Positions 1 through 12,122 are shown, counted from the first letter of the stretch. The stretch: 64,000 bases of DNA from Ashinkailepas kermadecensis (GCA_034440615.1 JAOTOM010005148.1:1146001-1210000); one strand, 5' to 3'. Numbers and translations: made by a program. The notes: generated from the letters alone by a model not told the origin.

Positions 1-984
1 TTCGGCGACCCGGATGTCGAGCCTGCACACCGCACGTCAGGCGAAATACGTCGAAAGTCCATGTTCGGTACCGCTCCGGCCGGACCAACAACTGGTCCCC
101 AACCTGATGTACCCCCCCTAGCCTGACGTGATACCAGTGCTCCCTATTATCGGCGGCTTGCGTGACGCTATGGTTGAAACGGAATATGTATGTGATGGCC
201 CCACTGTGTTCCGGGGAACGAACCGAGCCAGTGGTGACATTTTTGCATAAGAAACGAACGATTGCAAGTTCATGTTCTGGTTATCTCCGGGCGTATTGCA
301 GCACACGCCTCCGATCGGTGGGTGGGTATTGGTGACACCTGGCAATCTCAGCAGGTTGAAAACACCCAATGGCAGATAGTCGTTTCTCTCTGGTGTTGAG
401 CTGTCACTACCAGTATTGCTCACCTACCTGTAGCTATTAACTTTTGGTTATACATCGGATTAAATGTTTTTAAAGGAGAACAAGTGCTTACCTTCTCGCA
501 ACCGCCCAACTGAATTTCTTAGCGAAGTTTAACACCTGTTCCCACTCGGGTCCCCCTACCTCGCTCATTCGATATGTACGTTATCCAGAGCAGTGCCAAC
601 AGCTCAAGTGATGCCTTGTTACTTATATTCACACTTGGCACCACGTTTCCCGTTTCAATTGTCATGAGAGTGAATAGCTCGCGCCTCTGAAGGGAAATGC
701 TAGAAGCAAGCTTGTTTGTCCAGCAAGCACGTGCAACTTTCAATTGATTTGCATTTTGACAAAATGTGTGCGAATTCGCAAGGCCACACTGAGCAGTTTT
801 ATCTTATTGATGCTCCGGGATAATGATATAAGTATCATTATCCCGATTTTTATCTCATTCCATCCTTCCCTCTTTCCATCATCACTACAGCACTCTTCCT
901 GTCTCATTCTCATTATTCTTTCCATGCTGGCTGTCCCACCATATCTCTCCCACTGTCCCCTTTCATTCTCATCTTTTTCCACTT
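1..984. other. No recognisable feature
   Basis: Only short unrelated open frames on both strands. I see no splice-flanked exon, tRNA-like box A/B pair or tandem array here. Confidence 0.5.
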
Positions 985-1053
985 CCTCGGTCCCCCCCCC
1001 CCCTCTCTCTGTCTCTGTCTCTGTCTGTGTCTGTCTTTCCATCTGTCTCTTCT
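985..1053. repeat. Pyrimidine-rich simple repeat
   Basis: A run of C (about 13) is followed by repeated CTCTGT/CTGTCT units. It is simple sequence only. Confidence 0.8.
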
Positions 1054-1770
1054 ATGCATGGTGATACAGCTAGCTTTCCCCGGTATGGATCTACGGTAGT
1101 AAGGTGGGCCGCCGGCCGTCTGGATCCACGGCTATTGTTCACCTCTGTTGACGTGCTGCGCCTGTTCGCAGGAGGTGGTGACGCCTGATGGTTACTCTCC
1201 ACGACGTGTTCCCGGCCCACTGTACAAGCGCACCAGTTCAGGTCAGTCGTGCATGTCCTTGTGTGACCAGACCAGGTCAGCAGATCAGTCGAGAGTCTGG
1301 CCGTGCGCAGAGATCAGGCAAGTCTCTTGGTCCACTATGCAAGGGTGCCAGCTCGACTAGGCAGTTCAGTCCACGGCACATGCAAGCACACGATGATCTC
1401 CGGTCAGTCCTCTCCCGCTCTAGCTCAGCTCAGTGGTTTCCATCCAACACTGCAGGCGCGAAGTCAGATCAGTCAGCTCCCGTCCACAGTACGGATGCGT
1501 TCCGATCGGAGGCAGTGCTCTGTTGCACTGTGCAGCTATCTGGTAAGTCACATGCAGCGCGTTCACCAATCCGTTTCGCTCAGTTCGATGTCGGTCCATG
1601 GTTCTCACGATGGCTGTTTGCACAATGCTTCATATCTCTGTTTGGTATGTCACGAACACGGGAGAAGTAGCGGGCACTGGTGGATCCCACATGACCCATA
1701 ACACGCGGTATCACTACATGAGGATAAATATAATGCAATGTAAGATGAAACATGCGTGCAATGCGTTCTT
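1054..1770. other. Unannotated stretch with scattered GGTCAGTC-like motifs
   Basis: Between about 1235 and 1530 short motifs such as GGTCAGTC and AGATCAG recur irregularly, possibly an old and badly decayed minisatellite. I see no exon or mobile element. Confidence 0.35.
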
Positions 1771-1785
1771 AAAAAAAAAAAAAAA

Positions 1786-1848
<63 letters not shown>
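1771..1848. repeat. Poly(A) followed by (TA)n microsatellite
   Basis: About 18 A residues run straight into roughly 30 TA dinucleotides. Such A-tract/TA junctions are common at tails of retroposed elements, but no element body is recognisable upstream. Confidence 0.9.
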
Positions 1849-1851
<3 letters not shown>

Positions 1852-1999
1852 TATAATAGATGCTTGCAAAACATTCTTCAGCAACCCTTGTCCTGAAAGC
1901 TCATGTCTTTTATTCCTAGTATTTACCCTGCTGGCTAAATGTAATTATGCTGTTCTAGTTCCAGTCCGGGGTCTGTCTCAATGGTAGGCTGACTCAGCT

Positions 2000-2890
2000 C
2001 AGTGTGGCCACACGTGCTCTGTAGCCAGCTGTTGCGGCCCGTTGCGTCCGGCTGGCGGCGCTGTTTTGTCGAGTCACCGGCTACCGTCCCACCGGGCAGC
2101 GCCGACGGTAGTTTGAGGCCACCCCGACCGGCGTTCCCACACCGACAACGACACCGGTGCCTGCCGACGCTCTCTCATGGGCCGGCGTGTCGTCTGTCCA
2201 CTTTTTGTCGCGCGGCAACCGAACGGCACTAATGGTCGCGCTGATAATGCGCCGATAGTTGACCTTGATACACTGCCTCGACACGATAGGCTGTGGTCGT
2301 AAATAAGTGCGCTAATTATTGCGGTGCACCTTACGGCCGGTGGGGGCGTACGGGCCGGCACGAACAGGGTATAATAGCAGGCGTGACAACGACTCGCTGC
2401 CTTTGATGCTGCTGCGCGGCCATGAGCCGTGATATCACGCCCGTCCGCGGTGCCGGCGCCGGCGCTGTACGAGTGGCGGCGCCGCTGCATACCTGGCGAC
2501 ATGCGGCACGTCTGACGGGCCGCCGTCTGACGGGCCGAGGCGTCCCCACCGGCCGAGCGCGGCACGGCAGCACGCAGGCCGGCCGCCGTCGGCACGGCCC
2601 CGCTCGGCAGCGGTGAGCGGTGAGCCGTGCTGGCCGCGCCTGCCGGACCGGGCCGGGCCGGGCCGGGCCGGGCCGCTCTTTGTGCGGTCGGCCCGGGCCG
2701 TGGCTCGTAAATCGCGCCGGACGCCCGCACGTCCGTGTGATCGCCGCCGCTGCGGTGTGGCCGCCGCCAGCCGACCTGCTCGCGCCGCGTCGGCGCGGTG
2801 GCGGAGAAGCGTCGGCGCCGGACGCGTCGGCAGTGCATTCCGGGCCGACTAAACTAACCACTCTTCGCGGCGCAGAAGGCGGCGACATTG
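2000..2890. other. CpG-rich, GC-rich block
   Basis: This region is strikingly rich in CG dinucleotides compared with the AT-richer flanks. Frames stay open on both strands because of composition, giving Arg/Ala/Pro/Gly-rich translations with no recognisable domain. It could be a promoter/5' UTR region or a decayed GC-rich array. No coding call is made. Confidence 0.4.
2645..2678. repeat. (GGGCC)n short tandem repeat
   Basis: About six tandem GGGCC pentamers lie within the GC-rich block. The G-runs could form quadruplex-like structure. Confidence 0.85.
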
Positions 2891-2892
2891 TG

Positions 2893-2978
2893 ACGTGAAA
2901 GGTTATCCGTGTCACGAAGTAATCTTTGTTCTGAAAGGTTATCCGTGTCACGAAGTAATCTTCGTTCTGAAAGGCTAG
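2893..2978. repeat. Two-copy direct repeat, about 41 bp
   Basis: The segment from GAAAGGTTATCCGTGTCACG to TTCTGAAAGG occurs twice in tandem, with one difference (CTTTGTT versus CTTCGTT). Confidence 0.85.
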
Positions 2979-4394
2979 AGGTTCCTGATTTTTTAAAATA
3001 TAGGTGAGAAGTGCGAGCCGGCGGCGAGTTACTTTATAGGAGGTTTTAGTCGTTGTAATAGATGGTTTTGCCTGTTGATTTCGCTAGTGTTTGACGTGCT
3101 TGGTAACTTTTTAGTATAACTGAGAATGACTCCAAAGGTATCGACCATGACATTCCCCATGATTATTACTCAAGCTGCTACAATCCAAGTGATGCTTATA
3201 TCGAGGGATATTTTTTTTCATGTGAAACACCAACCATCTTGTGAATGGTGAAAGAAGCTGATCTTGTTTCTGTAAAGTCTTTCTCAGTGCTGGGACCAGG
3301 GTATTTGCACGCATGTTAACGGGTAGGAACTTCCTACCCATCCCTGTGTTAGTGATATCCCTTTCCTCCCCATCATGACGCTGGGCGCGCAGTCCGGCAG
3401 ACGGCAGTGAGGCAAGGTCGTGGTTTGTTCCCGCCTCAAGATGTGTTGCACCACTGCCGGAACGGGATTCTACCCCGTCGTTGTCCCCCTCTGTCCTGGT
3501 CCTCCCAACTGTCCCATTATTCATAATAAAGGTGCCCCCTTTCCCCTCATTCTAGGTGTCTGCATTTATATTTTTACTAGTTTTCCCGTCCGGTGATTCC
3601 ACTAAAAACGTTCACTCTGACATAGATGATAACTATGATGCAAGATGTGAGGACTACCAAGTTCCGCGTCAAGGTCAAAATACTCCAAATATGACTATCA
3701 CCGAGCACTGCCTTTGAATATATCAATGCAAGCAATCCCAGAGGAAGAAAACGAACTACACCATTCCGTCGCGGTGAGATGCTAAGTTCGTCTTCACCAT
3801 ATAGACAGACAGACATAGAGACGGGCACGCTGCAATCAGCCCTATTCGTGATCGACACAGTGAGGCCAAGGTCGTGGGAAGCAGCGGGTAACCGCACGAT
3901 CCCATGACCTAGCCGAGAAGCGGAAATGTGAACACATCGGTGCAGAGGTCAACCATCTGAGCGCAGTTTGCAAAGTAGTGGGAAAGGAGAGTGGCAGTGC
4001 ATGGACGCGGAGGTCTGTTATGGAAATTGGAGAGTTGTGTTCTCTGGCGACGGTATGGCCGTCGGTGCTGTGCAGCGGGCTAATTATCTCCGCCAGACTA
4101 GGTCATCTGCTGCCGTCTCATTCGCTGGTGTCGATTTGCTTCAACCGGAAAGTACTGTTCCCCACCTGGAAAAGTGCTGCCGGAAGCGTCCGCTTACACG
4201 CGAGGTCATTTTCACCGACCCCGGCCACAGAGCCTTGTGTTGTCGGTGTGGAGAATGGCTTAGTGTGGGCGGGAAGCCGAGCTCTCCCACGTCCCTAACA
4301 TGCACCACCCAAGAGCAAGGCCCCTGGCGCCAACTGGCAGGGCCGCAGGACCGTCCCGGAGCGGGAGCTGAGCTCTCCCATGGTGTATGCCTGG
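2979..4394. other. Unannotated, intron-like or intergenic DNA
   Basis: Mixed composition with short open frames only. I found no convincing exon, tRNA-like element or array. Confidence 0.4.
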
Positions 4395-4905
4395 TGATCG
4401 AGCTGCATACCCGGGATGGTGGTGGTTGGACGTAGCTGCATATCATTGCCACCAGTCCGGGCTGGTGGTGAAGGGACGGAGCTTTATACCCGGGCTGGTG
4501 GTGGGTGGACGTAACTGCATATCATTACCACCAGTGCGGGCTGGTGGTGAAGGGACGGAACTGCATACTCGGGCTGGTGGTGGGTGGACGTAGCTGCATA
4601 TCATTACCACCAGTTCGGGCTGGTGGTGAAGGGACGGAACTGTATACCCGGGCTGGTGGTGGGTGGACGTAGCTGCATATCATTGCCACCAGTCCGGGCT
4701 GGTGGTGGAGGGACGGAGCTGCATACCCGGGCTGGTGGTGTAGAGACGGAACTGTATGTCAGGGCTAATGGTGGAGGGACGGAGCTGCATACCCGGGCTG
4801 GTGGTGGAGAGACGGAACTGTATGTCAGGGCTAATGGTGGAGGGACGGAGCTGCATACCCGGGCTGGTGATAGGTGAACCGAGCTGCATACCTGGGCTGA
4901 TAGTT
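4395..4905. repeat. Minisatellite, about 33-bp subunits
   Basis: Repeating motif GGGCTGGTGGTG followed by GGGACGGAGCTGCATACC. The left part alternates with a variant containing CTGCATATCATTGCCACCAG, giving a longer compound period of about 95 bp. The right part is a simpler array in which CTGTATGTCAGGGCTAATGG variants alternate with the standard unit. Confidence 0.9.
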
Positions 4906-5354
4906 GTCAGAACGGGTTACTCGGCGCCAGGGAATGATGCGATACCTGCAGTTGGAGCGGTCGGCGGGACGTCTTGCTCCTACTAGGCCACATCTCCGCG
5001 GCTGGAGACCGGCCCAGCTGCGGCCGCCTGCCGGCAGGTGTCGGGGCGGTCGGCGGGTGCCGGTGGTGCCGAGTCGCGGCCTTGCAGCACGGCCACTTGT
5101 GACCGGATGTGGCCGGCCAGTGTAACGGTGCCCGGCCTCCAGACGCGCCGCAGCTGGCATCAAAATGCTGCCGAAATCGGAGGCGATCTCATGTAGTGGC
5201 GTCTCCCGCCTCCCCGAGATGGTTCCCAAGCGGCCTTTTGTGATCGCCACTGCGGCCGGGGCCGATGATGGTTCGGTGCGATATTCTCGTGCGCTTTCGG
5301 CCGCTGATGATATCGTTCGAGTTCGTTCTCCCAACATAATTCAGACGGGTGTGA
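4906..5354. other. GC-rich spacer
   Basis: CpG-rich DNA between the minisatellite and the hAT element. No exon with good splice borders was found. Confidence 0.35.
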
Positions 5355-5851
5355 GTGAGCGACAGTGATAAATTATTCGTGAAACAGGGTGGAATATACC
5401 ACTTTATGAACATGCAACCGACATCCTTCTCCAAGAAGTATCGACATCCTGCTTCTTGATGAGTGCTTATGAAGTCTTCGTGTCTTCTTTCTAATAGTAT
5501 CTCATTTATAAGTATCATGTTCATGCTCTCGAAAAGGGATGGTTATGCACGAAGATTTCGCAGTGCAATTCCAGGTAAAGGGATTACCTATAGTGTGATA
5601 TGGCATACAATACCAGTTTATAGCATAGGTATTTGTCTCGCTATCCAAAATATAGCTCTTCCCAAGTTATTAATCTGAAAACAAATTATATAGGTACAGT
5701 TATATGTATGTCATTGGTTCAAATTTGAGTCCGAAAGACATCAAAAACGTTTTAAATGACACGACTTCCATGGTTAATTTCGACATCCTACTCTGCTCGT
5801 TTCGACATCTCACACCTTACGAAAACCCATTATTTTAACATTGGTGAGCGA
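5355..5851 (+). mobile_element. Complete hAT-type MITE, copy 1 (481 bp) with 8-bp TSD
   Basis: The element spans 5363-5843. It starts CAGTGATAAATTATTCG and ends TTTTAACATTG, so its outer ends form an imperfect inverted repeat (CAGTG...CATTG). It is flanked by an exact 8-bp duplication GTGAGCGA (5355-5362 and 5844-5851). A related copy at 30794-31278 has different exact 8-bp flanks, which fixes the borders. An 8-bp target duplication is typical of the hAT superfamily. No transposase frame is present, so it is non-autonomous. Confidence 0.85.
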
Positions 5852-5989
5852 GCAAGGCGACCAAATGCGCCCAGTTTTACAGACGAGACCAATTCAGCAT
5901 CGATCTTGTTTGCTCGGGTGGAAGGATCTAAAATATTTCCTTGAATCAGGGCACGGATTATGGGAAGCTACATGTCGGAAGTATTGCTG

Positions 5990-6083
5990 AGAAATGGTAC
6001 GTGGGCTATGCTACGTCGTGGGCTATGCTGTACGTGGGCTATGCTACGTCGTGGGCTATGCTGTACGTGGGCTATGCTACGTC
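5990..6083. repeat. Short minisatellite, TACGTGGGCTATGC units
   Basis: About five units of GTGGGCTATGCT joined alternately by ACGTC and GTAC, giving a compound period of about 32 bp. Confidence 0.9.
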
Positions 6084-6590
6084 GGATTGAACCAAAGTTT
6101 CTTGTGTCTGATATTAAAATATTTAATATATTCAGGTACAAGACCTTTGATCGGATCTTTTATATCCAACTTGTCATGCGGATATATACATTATACAACG
6201 CCATCCTCCGCACGAAGGACGATCTACGAAAGTAATAGTAAATCAAAATAAGCGAGGAAAAATTAGCTAATTTCATCAAACAATTCGTCTGAACAAAAAA
6301 AAATGCACGTACCGGAAAGAGAACATTTTGATGAGAAGTGCTAAAATCTCAACTAAAGACGATATCTAATTCGGAGTGACGAATTTAAACTCAAAATGCT
6401 GAAACAAATAAAGTTACTATCGTTTCAAGGTCGGGCCGTGCCAAGTCCGGTCGAATCCCTCAGATGAACGTTTGCACTATATGTACTATATTCACGGGGA
6501 TGGAATCGCTCGAGTGTCATCCCCGCTCATAGTAATGCCATCGTCTACTTTGGCGCTCGTCTCCGTGTTAGCGGTGCATAATTGTTCATA
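6084..6590. other. Unannotated AT-rich DNA
   Basis: AT-rich with no open frame of note. No element was recognised. Confidence 0.4.
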
Positions 6591-6662
6591 CATCCTATAT
6601 ACTATACTATATACTATGCACTATACTATATACTATGCACTATACTATATACTATACTATTC
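6591..6662. repeat. TATACTATGCAC-type short repeat
   Basis: Tandem TATAC/TATGCAC motifs with a period of about 22 bp, some three copies. Confidence 0.85.
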
Positions 6663-6663
6663 A

Positions 6664-6752
6664 TGCGTCTAATACCACATATCCGTCGATCTGCGTGGGG
6701 ATGTTTATCCGTGTGATGTCCGCACGACGTCGGATTTTGGTTGCCAAATGTC
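6664..6752 (+). repeat. Dispersed 90-bp repeat, copy 1
   Basis: Starts GCGTCTAATACCACATA and ends GTTGCCAAATGTCA. A close copy lies at 8992-9083 in the same orientation. It directly precedes a SINE here but not at the second site. Its family is unknown. Confidence 0.8.
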
Positions 6753-6763
6753 ATCCTACCATA

Positions 6764-6940
6764 GGGGCGAGTAGTCTAGGGGTAAGTTGCCCGTCTCACA
6801 ATCGAAAGATTGTGGGTTCGAGTCTCACCTGCCGCTGCTCTTCGCCCGCGACCAATCGGCGTGAGAGATTGGCGACGCTACATGACTCAACGGTCGACGT
6901 GTCGTAAAACCAATAATCACCACCACCACCATCCATCCCA
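6764..6940 (+). mobile_element. tRNA-derived SINE, family A, copy 1
   Basis: The tRNA-like head has box A TAGTCTAGGGG and box B GGTTCGAGTCT. The body is conserved with the copies at 33610 and 39031, including GACCAATCGGCGTGAGAG and GGCGACGCTACATGACTCAA. It ends GTCGTAAAACCAAT plus a CCA-rich simple tail. The shared body downstream of box B makes this a SINE and not a tRNA gene. Confidence 0.9.
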
Positions 6941-7870
6941 CCATCGGACACTTAGTCGGCCGTCATGCAATTCAAGTGCTGGATAGACTCGGCGGCTCTA
7001 CAATTGACCTTGCAGCGACCTAATGGAGACATGACCTACATCGGACATTGATGCACCATGTGAGTCACCGTGGTGACATGATGTTACACCGATAGCTCTG
7101 TCGACTTTTTCGATGAATACCACATGGCAGCTCCAGTATGCATCATGCATTGCAGGCGGTGTTTTTTTGGACGTTCCGTATGCCATGCATTCCAAATGGG
7201 ATCTTGGCGACAGCCGTTCCAGTGCGCAGATGCATGTCGAACGTATGTCGGTCAAGGTAGTGTGAAGCGATCTCGTTGCCAGGAAAGGTCTGCATCGCAG
7301 CGGTAATCCACATGGACCGCCCTGCACAACTCTCTCGATATCCTAATATGTACCATGGGGCTCGACAGGTCAGGATGTAAAAACACTGTCTTTGAAGCTC
7401 ACTTGCGTCAGGATTGCCGGGTTCTTCAGAGATTAATTGTGGCGAGAAACGAGCTACAGCAGTGGTCTTGACAACCCAATGCCTCATAAAACGGTGGATT
7501 TTCCTGCACAACTCCCACGAGCTACCAAGGGCATGGTCTTTTCCAACTGCAAGTAGTCAGCAGTGGATTTAACACGGATAAGCACGGACGTGCGTTTCGC
7601 CCGCTCCGCTACAGACAACGCAGCGTGTCGGATGGTTATCTGACGTCTGACGTGTCCACTTCCCTGACGCCATGCATGATGTTCCGTGATGTTTCTGGTA
7701 TTTCATCAGATGGTTGCCAAACAGAGCTAGTGAAAATACAGTGACTGGTCGACATGGAAGTCCCACATGCTACCATTGAGAGTCGGCGCGAAGGTTCACA
7801 TTTGTCATCTGTGCCGTGTCCGATTTGAGTGGCTGCCCGTCTGACGTCATGTCACGTGACGTCTGACTAA
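6941..7870. other. Unannotated DNA
   Basis: No exon or element was recognised. Several TGACGTCA-like motifs cluster near 7640-7865 and could be cAMP-response-element-like sites, but there is no gene start beside them. Confidence 0.35.
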
Positions 7871-7871
7871 C

Positions 7872-8300
7872 CGGGAGAATCGGTACGAGTGCGTGCGGTG
7901 ATCGTTGACCGGGAGAGTCGGTACGAGTGCGTGCGGTGATCGTTGACCGGGAGAGTCGGTACGAGTGCGTGCGGTGATCGTTGACCGGGAGTGTCGGTAC
8001 GGTGCGCGCGTGGCCACCAGCCAGGGCCGCTGACACGGTATGGGCGGTAGCCGTTTGCCGGGAGCCTCAGTACAGTAAGTGTTGTGATCACTGACCGGGA
8101 GGTTCGTGCGCACGGTGGCCGCTGTCAGGGGTGATCGGGGCTTTGCCGGGAGCCTCAGTACAGTAAGTGTTGTGACCACTGACCGGGAGTGCCGGTTCTG
8201 TGCGCACGGTGGCCGCTGATCGGCAGTGCGGTACGTGCGGTGACCACCCATCGGGAGCGCTAGGATGTTACGGACGGTCACCGCTGACTGGAGTGCTGGT
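7872..8300. repeat. 38-bp minisatellite grading into diverged units
   Basis: Three near-identical 38-bp units (GACCGGGAG, AGTCGGTACGAGTGCGTGCG, GTGATCGTT) at about 7872-7990 are followed by looser units keeping GACCGGGAG and GGTG.CCGCTG up to about 8300. Confidence 0.9.
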
Positions 8301-8991
8301 ACTTTACTTGCGGTGCGGTTGTAAAACAATCTTGGGCACGCCCGAGTCGGGGGAGGGCGTAGGTGGACACAAACCCGTAGTCAGCACGTGAGAGGCCGAT
8401 ATCATGGCGTGGATTCAGCGGCGTCGAGGGGAGTGGGAGGAGGCGCCGCTCCGAGACCCAGCGGGTTGTGACGCAGTTAGATGAAATATAGGTGTCGGGA
8501 GTGTTTCGTTCGACTGCAATCGAAGCGAAGCCAACTCCCTGACCGCGACGCTAGAGGTAATACAAGGGGAGGGGTTCGAAAGGACGATGGACACTAAGCG
8601 CCCGCAACGAACACCAAAGGTCACAAGATCATGGAATGCCCACGGTGATAACAGTCGGAAGGACGACAACACGCGAGTGGAAGTGCGGCGATCCTAAATA
8701 TAATAGGATGTGGTGCACGCTTACCAGGTGTACGTAGCGCCATCTATGGACGCCGCATGACACTGCATGTGCGAGTCATCTCGGATTCCTCTCGGTGACA
8801 TCATTTGAGCAATGGCGGTGTTGTGCGCCGTGTGGGGTGGGTGGGTTCATCCAGGTCCTGTTCGGTCCATGCTCATAGCTGTTGCGCTAGGTGAACGTGC
8901 TATTGCGCCTTTGGCGGTCCATGTAAAAAATCGACATAAAATATATCGTCCCCGTATCCAATATCCCTAGGAACGCCTATAGCAAGCATAG
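8301..8991. other. Unannotated DNA
   Basis: No exon, SINE head or array was recognised. Confidence 0.4.
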
Positions 8992-9083
8992 CTACGTCTA
9001 ATACCACATACCTGTCGATCTGTGTCGAGATATTTATTCGTGTGGCGTCCGCACGACGTCGGATTTTTGTTGCCAAATGTCAG
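8992..9083 (+). repeat. Dispersed 90-bp repeat, copy 2
   Basis: Matches 6664-6752 over its length with scattered substitutions, sharing TCTAATACCACATA, CGTCCGCACGACGTCGGAT and GTTGCCAAATGTCA. Confidence 0.8.
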
Positions 9084-9229
9084 ATTTTCCCCTTTGGCGC
9101 AGATGTCTGCTTTAGTGTCGCTAGTTGTCTCTGTTCTTAAAATATGTCTATGACGTTGTGTGGCGTCAGATATTTGTTGAACTGATTGCACACGTGTGGC
9201 CGCCCGGGCTCGGCAGTGCTATCCACATC

Positions 9230-9445
9230 AGCCGTTTGTGTGTTTAGCGTCTGATGTGTATGTCTGACATCAGATGTGTAAGCCTGGTATCGGATCTGTA
9301 GTATCATCTGATATCAAAGTTGTGACGATATGCTGAATGTCGGATGCCTATCTGTGTTTCTGGCGTCAGAAGATTCCCCGTCTAATATCAGATGGCCGCT
9401 TGACATCCGCCTCACGTCAGCCTGACGCCAGGACGTCCGTGATGT
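9230..9445. repeat. Decayed repeat of GACATCAGATG motifs
   Basis: Irregularly spaced GTCTGACATCAGATGTG-like motifs on both strands, without a fixed period. Probably an old minisatellite. Confidence 0.5.
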
Positions 9446-10261
9446 AGTAGATCTGGCATTGCCAGTTCGCCGAACTTCGAACGCTGGCACACAAGCACCC
9501 ACGTGCCATCGTGAGTCTCGAGTTTACTCGTCTTGGAACGACGCTCGGGGTAAACCGAGTCAGCAGAACGGCCGCAGACTGGGTCTGTTTACCTCCGACT
9601 TCATCCGAGTGGTTTCGCTGTTGGACGTTTCATGCTGGGATGCCCGAAGTGGGCGGCGTGTAGCTAGTGTAGTTGACGCGTCCTTCGGCCCAGGTGACTC
9701 GCCAGATAGTGTGCTGTCTGGTGTGTACGTGCCGTATATCGCAGTCACGGCGGCCGGGACTCGATGTGGGTGGTCATGTGGTGACGTCTGTGCGTCAGGT
9801 CACGCGAACTGGTGTGCACTCAAGCCGTGTGTGACCGAGTGGTCAAGTAACATGACCCGCCCTCGGCTGGGGGCCAGTCGGAGTCGAGAGCTCGGGCCAC
9901 GCGTCTCGGACTATCCTCGGTAGACCCACCGCTGTGGGGACTCCGACAAGCGTCGCTTCGGCGGTGATATGACTGAGAAGCAATCCTGAACTATCGACCC
10001 AGAGCGGCGCCAGGTCAATTTTGCAGGTATGTTTAGACTGAGACGGAGTGCAACGGGGCCGGGCTGGAGACACAGCTCATCCTACCAGCTCTGAGTACGG
10101 CGCCAGACAGCAGTATTGCTTTGTGTGTCGTCTGGTCGGAAGGTACCGCCGGTGGAAGCCGTCCAGCAGCAGCCTCGACTGGAGTGGGTGTCGTGCGGCG
10201 CTCCAGGAACCGGGTGAAGTGCCCGCCCGGCGTTCTACGCCTCACTTGCAGGGCTTTAGTG
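9446..10261. other. Unannotated GC-balanced DNA
   Basis: A 154-codon open frame at 9459-9923 has no recognisable domain, no good splice borders and an overlapping frame on the other strand. No gene is called. Confidence 0.35.
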
Positions 10262-10505
10262 GGTCGTTACCTGCTACCGGGCGTATTGTTCGCACCTTGT
10301 TCCCCGCTACTGGGCGGAGTTTTCACCTGTTGTTCTCTACTATTAGGTGGAGTTTTCACCGGTTGTTCTCCACTACTGGGCGGAGTTTTCACCTGTTGTT
10401 CTCCACTACTGGGTGGAGTTTTCACCTGTTGTTCTCCACTCCTGGGTGGAGTTTTCACGTCCTATTCCCCGCCACTGGGCGGAGTTTTCACGCTCCACTG
10501 CCTGT
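10262..10505. repeat. 33-bp minisatellite
   Basis: About seven units containing GGAGTTTTCACCTGTTGTTC and TCCACTACTGGG. The 33-bp length (11 codons) keeps all units in one frame, which explains open frames on both strands. Confidence 0.95.
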
Positions 10506-10794
10506 CCTTGTCGGATCTTCACGCTTCGCTGCGTGACACCCCCCCCCCCCAACCTCCACGTGTGGTCCCGACGTTCGGCGGCCGGCCGTCGGCGTATGTT
10601 CTGTACGGGCCGTCGTCTCCGTCTGCCGCTTGGCGGCGTCTCCGGGATCTCAGGCGGCGGCCGCATCATCCCGAATCAGGGTCAAAATGTCAATGGGCGG
10701 TCTGCAATGGGCGCGTCGGGCGGGCGGGCGGCGCGGCGGCAGTGAGAGGGCCAGCTCGGTGTCGGCCGGCCGCTGCCAACGCTGCTCGTCGCCC

Positions 10795-10965
10795 CGCCCG
10801 GCTGCCGGTGCTGTGCTGAGCTGGTGCCCGGCTGCCGGCGCTCGCTGCCGGTGCTGTGGTGAGCTGGTGCCCGCTGTCAGCGCTGCTCGTCGCCCCGCCC
10901 GGCTGCCGGCGCTCGCTGCCGGTGCTGTGTTGAGCTGGTGCCCGCGGCCAGCGCGTGTCGCACAC
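10795..10965. repeat. GC-rich minisatellite with GAGCTGGTGCCCG units
   Basis: Irregular units of GCTGCCGGTGCTGTG and TGAGCTGGTGCCCG, alternating with GCGCTGCTCGTCGCCCCGCC. Ends about 10 bp before the candidate 3' splice site at 10973. Confidence 0.85.
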
Positions 10966-10973
10966 ATGTCCAG

Positions 10974-11062
10974 GCTGCGCAACTGCTCCCGGGGCGGCAT
11001 GTTCAGAGCTCGCCGGAAGACTGGCCTGGTGGGCCCGCCGCCGGCAGCGGCGCTACTGGCAG
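10974..11062 (+). CDS. Candidate exon, unidentified
   Basis: An 89-nt segment lies between a plausible acceptor (CACATGTCCAG at 10963-10973) and a good donor (GGCAG/GTGAGG at 11063). It starts with one base completing a codon and stays open, encoding a basic then Ala/Pro-rich stretch beginning LRNCSRGGMFRARRK, and ends in phase 1. An alternative reading is a first exon starting at ATG 11000. I do not recognise the peptide, and its place in the downstream gene is conjecture. Confidence 0.2.
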
Positions 11063-12018
11063 GTGAGGTGGCAGCTGGTTGTCGAGTGGAAGTTCCGGCT
11101 CTTAATTTTGATCCAGCCCCACTCGTCCCCCGCCTCCGGGCCCCAGCGGGCCGACCATCTATCCTACAGCCACAGCCGGCCGAAGAGATTGAGAGACAGC
11201 GATGGTCCGACGTAGCATGTTGTCAGGCGGCCAGGCGTGGCAGATCAGATCGCATAGTGAACGCAGTTTGGCGAACTAGTCTGGTGACATTGTGAACGCA
11301 GTGGCGTTATTTTAGGTTCAGTCTAGTTGCATTGTGAGTGGAGTGCCGTGGTAGTGTTGACGGCAACGATTCCGTTCATGGTGACATCGCCGCTGGTTTC
11401 TTGTCAAACGAGCTGAACTTTTCGGCGCATGAGCATGAATATTAGAAAAGTGAGCATTAAAAGATTGAGATAACGTTTCCCGTTTTCTTTATTTACTGGA
11501 GTCTCTGTCAACTACTGCCTGACGGTGGTCTCAAACATTGTTTAACTGTCACGATTCATTGGAAGCAGTCTGCATTCTTCAAAAGTGTCATATTGGAAAG
11601 CTGCTAATTCACCGATGCAGAATATTTGCTTTGATGAAGGTTCTTCCAGACATGTTTTCATTTCATGCAGCCATGGTGCCTCACGCCTTTCAGCATTCTG
11701 AGAACCGCTTTGTCATAAATGAAAGCATGTAAACTGCAAATTAGTGTGATAGTATTGGGCTTCTCTAACTCGTGATCGTTTTGCATGCCATTATTCGAAA
11801 GCTTGTCCGAATGTTCGTCGGATGGCTTTAGTGGATCAACGTCTGTGCTCATCACAGTTTGTGATGTATGCCCTGCGTCATAACCCGACGAGAGCATTTC
11901 AATAGAATGACGTAACTATAGCGAAGAGCTTAGCGTGGCGCTAATGCTCCTACTCGGCTGCCCCGCTGCTGCTCCCAGCCACTTTCTAGCTGACCCTGTC
12001 AGTTGTGGGTTAAATACC
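11063..12018. other. Unannotated DNA
   Basis: Intron-like or intergenic sequence with no recognised element. Confidence 0.4.
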
Positions 12019-12122
12019 AGCCCGTGTTGCGATTCGAATCCTGTGTTACCGGGAGAGAGGCTGCTGGTGATGACGAGCTCTGAACAGCTCCCTATCTGCT
12101 GAGCTAGCTGGTCGCCCGTGAT
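12019..12122 (-). mobile_element. Degenerate tRNA-like element (SINE head?)
   Basis: On the minus strand box A-like TAGCTCAGCAG is followed, farther away than in a normal tRNA, by box B-like GGATTCGAATC. The enlarged spacing argues for a decayed SINE head, not a functional tRNA. Confidence 0.35.

Noticed and set aside
9459..9923. 154-codon gene
   Set aside because: No recognised motif, no splice or start context, and a competing frame on the other strand.
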